Origin: Candidatus Poribacteria bacterium
Lineage (GTDB): Bacteria; Poribacteria; WGA-4E; WGA-3G
Length of the DNA stretch: 50,408 nt
NCBI GenBank assembly: GCA_021295715.1
Contig: JAGWBV010000053.1
Span: 1 to 50,408 of the forward strand
Direction of reading: 5' to 3'
Shown here piece after piece: positions 7,139-15,951 of this stretch. The notes under the pieces were generated by a model that searched no databases, was not told the DNA's origin, and saw only the letters and a program-made list of their open reading frames with translations. Position 1 is the first letter of the stretch; each line of letters starts with the position of its first letter. The position numbers and the translations under genes are program-made.

Positions 7139-8947
7139 TTAGCTGCCATTTTTCTCCTGTCCCTTATACTGCAACTGATACAACCGATAATAGATGCCGC
7201 CCTGTTGTAATAACGCGTTGTGTGTGCCGGTCTCTCGGATTTCGCCGCGATGCATCACGATAATCTTATCCGCATTTTGGATCGTCGAAAGTCTGTGTGC
7301 AATAACGACGGAGGTCCTGTTTTCCATCAGACGACTCAGGGCATCTTCGATCAGGAGTTCGGTCTCGGTGTCAACGCTTGATGTCGCTTCGTCGAGGACA
7401 AGGATGCTCGGATCGGATGCTAAAGCCCGCGCAAAGGCGACCAACTGCTTCTGTCCAACAGATAACCCGCCGCCGTCCTCTTTGATCTCTGTGCCATAGA
7501 CCTGCGGCATTTTCTGAACGAACCGGTCTAAATGCACGTCTTGCGCTGCACGCGTCACCTGTTCCGATGAGATTGACGGATTCCCCAGACTGATATTCCG
7601 TTCGATGGAGTCAGAAAAGAGAAATATATTCTGTTGCACAATGCTGACCGCCTCTCGTAGTTCCTCCAGATTCATCTCTCGGATGTCCACCCCGTCAATC
7701 AGGATCTGACCCTTGTTAATCTCATAGAATCGGCACAGCAGATTGATGATAGAGGTTTTCCCCGCACCGGTATGCCCAACGAGTGCGACCTTCTCGCCCG
7801 GTTTTACCTTAAATGAGACATCCCGCAAAACGTAGTCCTCATCGTTGTAGGCGAACCAGACGTTTCGGAACTCAATCTCACCTTTCAAAGTCTTGGTGCC
7901 ACTTTTAGGGGTGGTAGAGACGATGGTCGGTTGCGTATCGATCAGTTGGAAGATGCGTTCGGAGGATGCCATTGCGTTTTGGAAAATCGTATACTTTTCG
8001 CTCAGTTCTCGGATGGGCCAGAAGAAACGCTCAGCGTAGCGGATGAATGCTAACAGAACGCCGAAAGTCAGCGTGCCTTGCACAACCTGTCCACCCCCGT
8101 ACCAGATAATCACGGCTATCGCAAGAGAAGCAGTTACTTCAATCAGCGGGTGGAAAATTGAAAAATAGAAGATACTTCGAAGGTTGGCTGCGAGGTATCT
8201 CCGGTTTCGCTCGTTAAAGCGGAGATGGCTCCGTCGCTCTTGTGCGAAAAGCTTCATTGTCGTCATGCCGACGATGTTTTCTTGCAAAAAAGCATTGATC
8301 CGTGCAAGCTGCTTCCGTTGTTCCCGAAACGCACGACGCGAATAAATCTGGTAGACAAGCGTGGCACCGAAGATAATTGGAATCACCGTGAACGTCACGA
8401 GTGCAAGTTTCCAGTTATAAAGTAGCATTGCCACCATGATCCCCAAAATCTGGAGCAGATTCGCGAAGACGGTGATCACACCCGAGGCAAAGAGTTCGTT
8501 GAGGACCTGAACATCTCCCATAACGCGGGTCATCAGTCTACCAACCGGATTTTTATCGAAAAATTGGACGTCCAAGCGTTGCAGATGTGAAAAGAGCGTC
8601 TGTCGCAGATCGTGCATCGCGTGTTGCCCAATCATCTGCATGCGGTATTCCTCAAAGTAACTAAACACGAACTCGCCAATCAATGCCACTACGTAAAAAA
8701 TCGCGATCGTACTTAATCCGGTCAATGTGCCTGGGCTAATGTGCTCGTCAATACCACGCTGCAGTAAGTAGGGTCCCGCTAAACGTGCAAGCGTATTCCC
8801 GACCATGAGCAATCCGATGAAGAGCAGCTGGAATTTGTAGGGTTTAAGGTATGCCAGGAGACGCTTCATCAGCACCCGGTCATAAACTTTCCCGAGATCT
8901 TGCTCCTCATCGCTATATTCGTACAGTTCGCCTCCCATGCCGAACAT
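7139..8947 (-). CDS. ABC exporter half-transporter, subunit with non-canonical signature motif
   Basis: A 602-residue protein with an ATP-binding domain fused to a six-helix membrane domain (about residues 30-320). Walker A GHTGAGKT is near 389, the signature is LSVGQ near 497 instead of LSGGQ, Walker B LVLDEATSSVD near 517 has the catalytic Glu, and the switch His is in IAHRLS. It is the second gene after another half-transporter, 94 bases downstream. Together they form a heterodimeric exporter of lipids, drugs or peptides; the cargo cannot be read from sequence. Start 8947 has AAAGGAGG upstream. Confidence 0.9.
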   Translation of the reverse strand: MFGMGGELYEYSDEEQDLGKVYDRVLMKRLLAYLKPYKFQLLFIGLLMVGNTLARLAGPYLLQRGIDEHISPGTLTGLSTIAIFYVVALIGEFVFSYFEEYRMQMIGQHAMHDLRQTLFSHLQRLDVQFFDKNPVGRLMTRVMGDVQVLNELFASGVITVFANLLQILGIMVAMLLYNWKLALVTFTVIPIIFGATLVYQIYSRRAFREQRKQLARINAFLQENIVGMTTMKLFAQERRSHLRFNERNRRYLAANLRSIFYFSIFHPLIEVTASLAIAVIIWYGGGQVVQGTLTFGVLLAFIRYAERFFWPIRELSEKYTIFQNAMASSERIFQLIDTQPTIVSTTPKSGTKTLKGEIEFRNVWFAYNDEDYVLRDVSFKVKPGEKVALVGHTGAGKTSIINLLCRFYEINKGQILIDGVDIREMNLEELREAVSIVQQNIFLFSDSIERNISLGNPSISSEQVTRAAQDVHLDRFVQKMPQVYGTEIKEDGGGLSVGQKQLVAFARALASDPSILVLDEATSSVDTETELLIEDALSRLMENRTSVVIAHRLSTIQNADKIIVMHRGEIRETGTHNALLQQGGIYYRLYQLQYKGQEKNGS

Positions 8948-8988
8948 AGGTGGATTCCTCCTTTATCGTTCCTCACATCCCCGGTTAC

Positions 8989-9012
8989 GGTAGGTGCGGT
9001 TTCTAACCGCAC
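8989..9012. repeat. Palindrome GTGCGGTT-TCT-AACCGCAC between ABC genes
   Basis: A perfect 8-bp stem with a 3-base spacer, preceded by GGTAG. It is one of a dispersed family (also near 14777, 32848, 44580 and 50201) with the pattern GGTAG-stem-loop and variable stem bases. It lies between the two cistrons of the ABC operon and would form a hairpin in the mRNA. Confidence 0.7.
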
Positions 9013-9041
9013 TGGGTTTATAAGAGTTCAATCACGATAGA

Positions 9042-10805
9042 TTAAAGTTCTTCGAGTTCCTCTTGCAAGAGTTGTGTTTCGTAGATGCCGTTGTAGATGC
9101 CGTTGTATTCAATCAGTTGTTCATGCGTGCCTGTCTCAACAATGCTACCCTCATTAAGAACAATGATATGGTCGGCGTTTTTGACGGTAGAGATCCGATG
9201 CGAAATGAGAATCGTCGTGCGATCCTTCATAATTTCAGCAAGTCGGTTGAGAATTGTATCTTCAGTTTGCGTATCGACATTCGCAAAGGCATCATCAAGG
9301 ATAAGGATTTTCGGTTTAATAATAATGGCGCGTGCGAGCGCGCTCCGTTGGCGTTGCCCGCCCGAAATCGTTATCCCGCGTTCACCGAGGAAAGTTTCCA
9401 ATCCATCGGGAAATTCTTCAATTTGCTCAAGAAGATCTGCAGTATGCGCCGCGCTTTTTACTTCTTCATCATCTGCTGTTTCGAGACCGTAGGTGATATT
9501 ATTTCGCAAATAGTCTGAGAAAAGAAAAGGTTCCTGCTCCACAAACCCGATGTTAGAACGGAGGACGTTTAAGGGTATATCTTGGATGTCTACGCCGTCG
9601 ATAAAGATGGTGCCCCGTTCTGCTTGACGAATGCGTGGAATGAGGTTGACGAGCGTAGATTTCCCAGACCCCGTCCCGCCGACGATCGCGAGGGTCATGC
9701 CGCGCTCAACTTTGAGGTTGATGCCTTTGAGGACAGGCGTTCCATCTGGGTAATCAAAACTAAGATTTCTAAACTCAATTTCGCCTTCAATGTCTTTGAT
9801 GCCCCATTTCACCTGCTCACCGTCGAAGATTTCTGGTTTTTCATTGAGAATCGCGTTCATCCGATCCATGGATGCTGCCCCGCGTTCAAAGGTATTGACA
9901 ATAAAGCCGAGGGTAATCATCGGACGGACGAGCATCATGAGATAGGCACTGAACGCCACAAACTCGCCGAGTGTAATCTTCCCTTCAATCACATGGAGAC
10001 CCCCCATCCAGAGGAGAACCACACCACCGATACCCGGTAGGAAACGGAAGAGCGGGAAGAAGAAAGTCATCAATCGGATTTGTCGGTGATTACGTTCAAC
10101 AAACTCATGATTCAGCTCTTGGAAATGCTCTACCTCACTCGCCTCAAGCGTATATGCTTTCACAACACGGACACCAGACAAATTCTCCTGGACTTTGGTA
10201 TTCAGCGTTGAGAATGCCTCTTGGATGCTTTCGTAGTGGGCATGTAACCGCTTTCCGAGGGTGCGAATCAAAATCGCGAGGATTGGATAGGGCAGCAAAG
10301 CAACAGCCGTTAGGGTTGCATCGATCTGCAGCATGATAGTAAGCGCGAGTCCGAAAAACACTATCGCATCGGCGGTGTACATGATAGCACTGCTCAAGAC
10401 CATTCTGATGGCGTTTAAGTCGCTGGTGGCGCGGGTCATCAGATCACCGGTGCGGACACTATCGTAATACGCAGCGGAGAGTTTTTGGAGATGGAGAAAG
10501 AAATCAGCACGGAGGTGAAACTCCATCTGCCGAGCGACACCTTGGATGATGCGTCGTTGAGCGAAGCGTAAGATGCCCGCAAAGAACGCGACCCCGAAGA
10601 TAAGAAGTGCAAAAAAAAGGATTCGTTCCGGAGGTACGGTAAAATCTGGGTCTCTGAATGCGCGTTCTAACTCATCAAAAAAAGTCTGAAGAATCTTTGG
10701 ACTGATTAGGAGTATCGCATTCGTCACAATCACAAGGCAGAAGCTAAATATAATGGCGAATCGATACCGAATAACATATTTCTTGAGACCGAATAAACTG
10801 CGAAT
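9042..10805 (-). CDS. ABC exporter half-transporter with degenerate Walker B, probable ATT start
   Basis: An ABC half-transporter of 587 residues if started at ATT 10805. The first standard start codon (GTG 10733) would remove the first part of the opening membrane helix: the in-frame sequence above it encodes FGLKKYVIRYRFAIIFSF, typical of exporter N-termini. AAAGGAG (minus strand, 10819-10813) lies exactly 7 bases before the ATT; ATC 10808 is an alternative. Walker A GGTGSGKST is near 375, the signature is ISGGQRQR near 480, and Walker B is LILDDAFANVD, with Asp for the catalytic Glu. This marks the degenerate-site partner of a heterodimer with the LSVGQ subunit downstream. Confidence 0.85.
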   Translation of the reverse strand: MRSLFGLKKYVIRYRFAIIFSFCLVIVTNAILLISPKILQTFFDELERAFRDPDFTVPPERILFFALLIFGVAFFAGILRFAQRRIIQGVARQMEFHLRADFFLHLQKLSAAYYDSVRTGDLMTRATSDLNAIRMVLSSAIMYTADAIVFFGLALTIMLQIDATLTAVALLPYPILAILIRTLGKRLHAHYESIQEAFSTLNTKVQENLSGVRVVKAYTLEASEVEHFQELNHEFVERNHRQIRLMTFFFPLFRFLPGIGGVVLLWMGGLHVIEGKITLGEFVAFSAYLMMLVRPMITLGFIVNTFERGAASMDRMNAILNEKPEIFDGEQVKWGIKDIEGEIEFRNLSFDYPDGTPVLKGINLKVERGMTLAIVGGTGSGKSTLVNLIPRIRQAERGTIFIDGVDIQDIPLNVLRSNIGFVEQEPFLFSDYLRNNITYGLETADDEEVKSAAHTADLLEQIEEFPDGLETFLGERGITISGGQRQRSALARAIIIKPKILILDDAFANVDTQTEDTILNRLAEIMKDRTTILISHRISTVKNADHIIVLNEGSIVETGTHEQLIEYNGIYNGIYETQLLQEELEEL

Positions 10806-11117
10806 GATGAGACTCCTTTCCGGCGAGCGCGTTTTGCCGCGTGGTGTTATGTTAAGAGGGTATTTCTAATTTTGACGTAAATTTTGGCTATCCGTATTAA
10901 TCAAGTTTTCAGTAGGGCAAAGAAGTTGCTTCCTGTAGAAGCAAACTGTCCTCGGATCCTCTGCCACATGTAGGAGCGAGCTGTGCTCGCGACCCCTCAA
11001 GAATGCGTAAAGGTGCATCCGAGAATGTGTATATAAATGAATTATTATCTATTTATAACCCAAGTTGCTATCTAATAGGTCATGGACGTTTCAACACGGA
11101 TTTTTCAAGGAGTCAAT
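10806..11117. repeat. 312-base divergent gap with hairpin repeats
   Basis: Between the ABC operon and the WD40 gene, which diverge. Two hairpins are visible: AGTT-GCTTC/GAAGC-AAACT at 10923-10947, and GCGAGC-TGT-GCTCGC at 10976-10990 preceded by TGTAGGA. The latter resembles TGTAGGAGCGAGTT at about 40427. No extra gene is seen, and I could not assign promoters with confidence. Confidence 0.5.
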
Positions 11118-13172
11118 ATGAAACGCAATCGAAAACCTACACCCTTCCACGTTGTATCGGGTGATCCAGAAGGAACGACATGGGTGCTACCCGATGGAGC
11201 AATCGCCCGATTCGGGAAAGGGGAACACAAAACCCCTGGCGGCGATGTGAAACTCTCTCCGGATGGCACGTATTTCGCCACTGCAACCAGCATCGGACTC
11301 TGGTGGTATGACGTATCCACTCTGTCTCCTATCGCATTGTGGGAGACGGAACGGGGTGGGATTAACGCTATTGATTTCTCACCCGATGGCAAGCACATTT
11401 CTATTGCCAATTGGGATGGTGTCCTTAAAGTGATGGATGTTCAGAGTGGGAGGACTATCTCTGAAATAAAAAAGAAAGATAGATACGTACGCATTGTCTT
11501 CTCACCTGACGGCAATAAATGGGGTGTCGCGGATCACAATGGTATCATTCAGGTTTTGGATGCTAAAACCGGTCAGTGCCTTGTGCAAATGGATCGAGGT
11601 CAACATGAACAATCAAATGACGTTTCTCAACTGGAATTTTCTCCGAACGGACACTACATCGCGGGGTCTGTAGAAAATCCTGAACTTTATTTTTTTAATA
11701 AAAATAAAATCATTAATCCTGACACAGAAGGAACACAAACTTACATCTGGAGTTCAGAGACGGGCATGCCATTAATCAGGTTCGCGGGCAGAAATTTCGC
11801 TTTTTCCCCAGATAGTCGACTGCTGGCGTGCGCTACACCCGACGAAGCAGCGAATGAGGTCGATAGCGTTCCTTGCTTTATCTCGGTGTATGATGTGGCG
11901 AAAGGCGAGCGTATCGCCTACTTCACCGAACATAGGAGTTGGGTACACACCGTCATCTTTTCACCGTGCGGTCAGTTTCTCGCGTCATGCGATGTAGACA
12001 AAATCCTATGCCTGCGGGATCTGCCGAAGAGCGCGTTGAAGAAAAGTTATGTGGACTGTGGTACTCCATTTTACACACAGGATGGTATACTGCTTACCAT
12101 CCTGTCACGCCGTGAAAGTATCGAAGTCTGGGACGTAGAACACCGTGAAAAACTACAGACTATCGAGCGTCGATTTGGGAGCATCGGTCATAAATGGTTT
12201 TCAAAATGCCCACAATTGGCTATCGCTCACGCACTCTCCGACAAACCGATAAAATCCACAACACAAACATTCCCAATCCTTCGTGAACCGACTCTCTTTT
12301 CGGATCCAGTGCTATTTCTACCGGATGGACAAATACTTGCGAGCCGGAGTGATACCAAAGGGGTCGTGTTATGGGATGTTGAAAGTAAGCAGGTCCGAGA
12401 AATATTACTGAAGGATGCACATATCACCTCTTTTACTGTTTTGCCGTGTGGAAGTATGCTGGCTGCCAATGTCCAAGACCAGAATGTCAGTGTGTGGAGT
12501 GCTGAGAAACCCGATAAACCTATTGCTGAATTCACCGAACAGGCACGATTGGGCTGGCATATAGCGTTCGCACCGACGGGGGATCGACTTGCAGTTGGAA
12601 GTAGAGAAGGCACAATCTATCTATACGATTTCAAACGGAATGAGAAGTTAAAACCTTTCATAGGGCACACAGATTTCATCTGGTCAGTATGCTTCTCGCC
12701 AGATGGCAAGCGGCTGGTAAGCGGTTCAGATGATAAAATCGCTCGGCTGTGGGATGTTGAATCTGGTGAAGCAATTGCTACATTGCCTTTGGACGCACCT
12801 CGGACACTGATGGAGATAGCCTTTTCGCCGTGTGGCAGCGTGATTGCAGGTGGAATGTTCGGTGAACTCCGGTTGTGGTGTGCCGAAACTCTAACAACGC
12901 TTTTCACTATACCGCAGCCACAAACACAGAAACCTTACGCGCTTGCCTTTTCGCCGTGTGGGCGGTATTTCGCATCCGGGACCTGGTGGCAGGAAGGAAT
13001 GGAGAAGATGGCAATTAAATTATGGGAAGTCGCGAGCGGTGAGAATATCGCTACCTTCTGGGGACATCCGACAGACATTCAGTCGCTTGCCTTTTCACCG
13101 GACAGTAAACTTCTCGCAAGTGGCGGTTTTGATCGGACTATCCTCCTTTGGGGTTTGGAAACGTTAAACTGA
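11118..13172 (+). CDS. Cytoplasmic WD40 repeat protein
   Basis: A 684-residue protein made of roughly twelve to fourteen WD40-type blades along its whole length. The repeats show the usual phrases FSPDGK, SPCG and LWDV (for example VCFSPDGKRLVSGSDDKIARLWDVE near residue 530, split here over two blades). Many blades carry SPCG in place of SPDG. There is no signal peptide or membrane segment, so it should be cytoplasmic and may form two propellers. Start ATG 11118 is fixed by AAGGAG five bases upstream; a start at 11082 has no such site. WD40 propellers are binding scaffolds; no partner is indicated. Confidence 0.88.
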   Translation: MKRNRKPTPFHVVSGDPEGTTWVLPDGAIARFGKGEHKTPGGDVKLSPDGTYFATATSIGLWWYDVSTLSPIALWETERGGINAIDFSPDGKHISIANWDGVLKVMDVQSGRTISEIKKKDRYVRIVFSPDGNKWGVADHNGIIQVLDAKTGQCLVQMDRGQHEQSNDVSQLEFSPNGHYIAGSVENPELYFFNKNKIINPDTEGTQTYIWSSETGMPLIRFAGRNFAFSPDSRLLACATPDEAANEVDSVPCFISVYDVAKGERIAYFTEHRSWVHTVIFSPCGQFLASCDVDKILCLRDLPKSALKKSYVDCGTPFYTQDGILLTILSRRESIEVWDVEHREKLQTIERRFGSIGHKWFSKCPQLAIAHALSDKPIKSTTQTFPILREPTLFSDPVLFLPDGQILASRSDTKGVVLWDVESKQVREILLKDAHITSFTVLPCGSMLAANVQDQNVSVWSAEKPDKPIAEFTEQARLGWHIAFAPTGDRLAVGSREGTIYLYDFKRNEKLKPFIGHTDFIWSVCFSPDGKRLVSGSDDKIARLWDVESGEAIATLPLDAPRTLMEIAFSPCGSVIAGGMFGELRLWCAETLTTLFTIPQPQTQKPYALAFSPCGRYFASGTWWQEGMEKMAIKLWEVASGENIATFWGHPTDIQSLAFSPDSKLLASGGFDRTILLWGLETLN

Positions 13173-13190
13173 AAGCCTCTGATTTTTCTA

Positions 13191-13220
13191 TTGACAGTAT
13201 TACCTCTTGCAGTTTATGAT
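13191..13220 (+). promoter_or_regulatory. Sigma-70-type promoter ahead of 6-phosphogluconate dehydrogenase
   Basis: TTGACA (13191-13196) and TATGAT (13215-13220) are 18 bases apart. Transcription would start near 13227, leaving almost no leader before the ATG at 13228 and excluding the earlier in-frame codons 13207 and 13216 as starts. Confidence 0.65.
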
Positions 13221-13227
13221 ATGCAAA

Positions 13228-14694
13228 ATGGATTCTATCATAGGAGGAAAACAGATTTGGCGGCAGATGGGTGAAAACCTCGCACTGAACATGGAAAGCA
13301 AAGGGTTTGAGGTAGCGGTCTTCAACCGAACCCTCTCACGGGTGGATGCTTTCATGGCAGGTGCTGCGAAGGACAAAAATATCACTGGAGCGCATTCCAT
13401 TCCAGAACTCATTGAGAAGTTAGACAGCCCCCGAAAAATTATCTTGATGGTGAAAGCCGGCGAACCCGTCGATGCATTTATAGGGCAATTGGTCCCACAT
13501 CTTTCAACGGGCGACCTCATTATTGACGGTGGAAACTCCAATTTCAACGACACTGTCCGTCGGCATGCGGAGTTGGCTGAGCAGGACGTTCTGTTTATCG
13601 GCACAGGTATTTCTGGGGGCGAAGAGGGCGCACTCAAAGGACCCGCCATGATGCCGGGCGGTTCAGCCGAGGCTTACGCACTCGTGGAGCCGATCTTTAC
13701 GAAGATTGCGGCACAGGTAGGAGGCACACCCTGCTGCTCTTATATCGGACCCGATGGCGCGGGGCATTACGTCAAGATGGTGCATAACGGCATTGAATAC
13801 GGCGACATGCAGCTGATATGTGAAGCCTATTCCCTGATGAAAGGCATCTTGGGAATGGACGCCGACGAAATGCACGAAGTCTTCAGCGAATGGAATCGTG
13901 GCGAACTGAATTCTTACCTCATCGAAATTACCGCAGACATTTTCACACAACTCGATAGGAGTGGTACACCTTTCGTCGATGTCGTGCTGGATCAGGCAGG
14001 ACAGAAAGGCACCGGTAAATGGACGAGTATCTCGGCGCTGGATCTGGGTATCTCCGCACCGACGATCGCAGAGGCGGTTTTTGCGCGCTGTATCTCCGCT
14101 GTTAAAAGCGAACGTGTTGCGGCAGAACAGGTTATCCAAGGACCCGCTGGCACCTATCAAGGCGACCGGGACGAAGCACTCAAAGCAATTCACGACGCGC
14201 TTTACGCCGCGAAAATCTGCTCTTATGCCCAAGGTTTCGCCTTAATGCGGGAAGCAAGCGAAGAATTTGGATGGGATTTGGATCTCGGCATGATTAGTTT
14301 AGGCTGGCGGGGTGGGTGTATCATTCGGGCGAAGTTCCTGCATCGGATCGCGGAGGCGTTTGAACGCAATCCTGAACTACCGAACCTTATGCTCGATTCC
14401 TACTTCCGAGATGTGCTTGAAACCGCGCAACCCAACTGGCGAAGCGTCATCGGCACAGCCACACAACTCGGTGTTCCTGTTCCGGCATTCAGCTCCGCTT
14501 TAGCCTATTTCGATAGTTACCGCAGCGGGAGACTCTCTGCGAACCTGATTCAAGCGATGCGTGACTACTTCGGTGCACACACCTATCATAAACTTGACGC
14601 AGATGGAAACACGATCCTCGGAGAAGACGGGGAACCGACGGTATTCCATACCGAATGGATGCTCGAAGGTCGCCCGGAAGTTACTGTTGATTAA
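13228..14694 (+). CDS. gnd: 6-phosphogluconate dehydrogenase (decarboxylating) with abnormal N-terminus
   Basis: A 488-residue enzyme of the pentose phosphate pathway, oxidising 6-phosphogluconate to ribulose 5-phosphate with NADP. Clear motifs include VKAGEPVDAFI, IIDGGNSNFNDT, the signature GISGGEEGALKGPAMMPGG (about 130-148), KMVHNGIEYGDMQ with the catalytic Lys, and KGTGKWTS. The N-terminus is wrong. Family members begin with a strand and a GxGxxG nucleotide loop before MGENLALN; here the same space reads IIGGKQIWRQ. An AGGAGG at 13242-13247 precedes only an ATT (13255). The start region has either suffered small indels or diverged, so cofactor binding may be impaired. Start 13228 is a compromise. 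Confidence 0.85.
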   Translation: MDSIIGGKQIWRQMGENLALNMESKGFEVAVFNRTLSRVDAFMAGAAKDKNITGAHSIPELIEKLDSPRKIILMVKAGEPVDAFIGQLVPHLSTGDLIIDGGNSNFNDTVRRHAELAEQDVLFIGTGISGGEEGALKGPAMMPGGSAEAYALVEPIFTKIAAQVGGTPCCSYIGPDGAGHYVKMVHNGIEYGDMQLICEAYSLMKGILGMDADEMHEVFSEWNRGELNSYLIEITADIFTQLDRSGTPFVDVVLDQAGQKGTGKWTSISALDLGISAPTIAEAVFARCISAVKSERVAAEQVIQGPAGTYQGDRDEALKAIHDALYAAKICSYAQGFALMREASEEFGWDLDLGMISLGWRGGCIIRAKFLHRIAEAFERNPELPNLMLDSYFRDVLETAQPNWRSVIGTATQLGVPVPAFSSALAYFDSYRSGRLSANLIQAMRDYFGAHTYHKLDADGNTILGEDGEPTVFHTEWMLEGRPEVTVD

Positions 14695-14943
14695 ATTTTT
14701 AATTTATCGAGACGGACGCAAATTAAGCCAATATGTGTATCTTCGGGTAGCACAGATGCTCGTTTCTCTTGAATCGGTGCGGTTAGGAACCGCACTTACT
14801 CGTGAAGTGCGCCTGTCCTGATTAGCCTAAGAGGATAGCCTGCAACACCGGCGCAGGCGGATATACGGAAACAATTGTTGTTTACCGAATCTGCCTGACC
14901 GACCCGCAAGGTAAAATTAAAAAACCGCAAGGAAAATTAAAAA
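14695..14943 (+). repeat. Bracketing inverted-repeat element 1 (stop to start gap)
   Basis: The whole 249-base gap is one element. It opens right after the stop of gnd with ATTTTTAATTTATCG and closes with CCGCAAGGAAAATTAAAAA directly against ATG 14944. Inside are the GTGCGGTT palindrome (14777-14795), a GCCTGC...GCAGGC hairpin (14838-14858) followed by GGAT, and a doubled copy of the CCGCAAGG...AAATTAAAAA end. The same architecture recurs at 20384-20604, 38937-39146, 40218-40638 and 45789-45988. Confidence 0.75.
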
Positions 14944-15840
14944 ATGGATCACGGATCACAACAAGCATTATACGATTTTGAACCGCAACACGAATTTTTC
15001 GTTGGAATCGACTCAGACGGTTGCGTTTTCAATAGTATGGAGGTCAAACACAACGACTGTTTCAGCGTGAACCTCGTTAAACATTTCGGCTTGGCATCTA
15101 TTTCTCGGCAGGTGCATCAGGCGTGGGATTTTGTGAATCTTTACTCAACGACGCGCGGCACGAATCGCTTTAAAGCGATCCTGCTGGTGTGCGATTTCTT
15201 ACGCGAGATGCCACTCGTGCGAAACATGGGGGTCGCAGTGCCGGAACTGTCGTACCTACGAGAATGGTCGGAAACGGAAACGAAACTCGGTAATCCCGCA
15301 CTGCAAGCCGCAATTGACAGCGCAACTGGGGAACGACTTGACGAATTGAGCCAAGTGATGGAGTGGAGTCTCGGTGTCAACGAAAGTGTCGCAGAGATTG
15401 TCTACAACCTTCCACCCTTTCCTGGGGTGCATGAGACGTTGCAACGGCTTCAGGGCAAATCGGATGTCATCGTCGTTTCCGCAACGCCAGATGAGGCACT
15501 CGTCCGGGAATGGGCTGAGCACGAAATTGACACCTACGTCGCGTTGATTGCTGGACAGGAGATGGGAACAAAAACGGAGCATCTCACGATAACGACAAAA
15601 GACAGGTACCCCGAAAACCATGTCTTAATGCTCGGTGATTCACCCGGCGATTTGAAAGCGGCAAGAGATGTAGGGGCACTCTTCTTTCCTGTCAATCCCG
15701 GTTCCGAGGACACATCTTGGCAACTCTTCCTTGACGAGGCGATGGATAAATTCTTCAACGGACAATACGCCGGTACTTATGAGGACGCGTTGATTGACAA
15801 GTTTCAGGAATTGTTGCCAGAAACCCCACCATGGCAATGA
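14944..15840 (+). CDS. HAD-superfamily hydrolase (phosphatase)
   Basis: A 298-residue HAD-fold protein. Motif I is GIDSDGCVF with the nucleophile Asp23 and acid Asp25; motif II VVSATP near 178; a Lys in GTKTEHL near 203; motif IV LMLGDSPGDLKAA near 230. A long helical insert (about 40-155) forms a cap that should decide the substrate. The family removes phosphate from small metabolites; the substrate is not identifiable. The start abuts the repeat element, whose AAGG 13-16 bases upstream is the only ribosome-site-like sequence. It may be co-transcribed with gnd through the element. Confidence 0.82.
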   Translation: MDHGSQQALYDFEPQHEFFVGIDSDGCVFNSMEVKHNDCFSVNLVKHFGLASISRQVHQAWDFVNLYSTTRGTNRFKAILLVCDFLREMPLVRNMGVAVPELSYLREWSETETKLGNPALQAAIDSATGERLDELSQVMEWSLGVNESVAEIVYNLPPFPGVHETLQRLQGKSDVIVVSATPDEALVREWAEHEIDTYVALIAGQEMGTKTEHLTITTKDRYPENHVLMLGDSPGDLKAARDVGALFFPVNPGSEDTSWQLFLDEAMDKFFNGQYAGTYEDALIDKFQELLPETPPWQ

Positions 15841-15848
15841 AAACCAGA

Positions 15849-15917
15849 ACGTAGGGTGGAAGCAGGAGGGAAGTGTGGAGGCCCCCCTCCCTCTCCTACT
15901 TCTTCCATCCTTCCAAT
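15849..15917. repeat. Purine/pyrimidine inverted repeat (GGAAG type)
   Basis: A stretch with GGAGGG and CCCTCC arms, flanked by tggaag and cttccatccttcc. A similar purine-then-pyrimidine arrangement occurs at 21984-22060. It could form a hairpin after the HAD gene but has no T tract. Confidence 0.5.
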
Positions 15918-15951
15918 TACCTATATTACATTATGAAAGGACCCTTAGTGT

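Noticed and set aside
14695-14943. Insertion sequence in the gnd-HAD gap
   Set aside because: Repeats with inverted ends are present, but there is no transposase frame and no clear target-site duplication; described as a repeat element instead.
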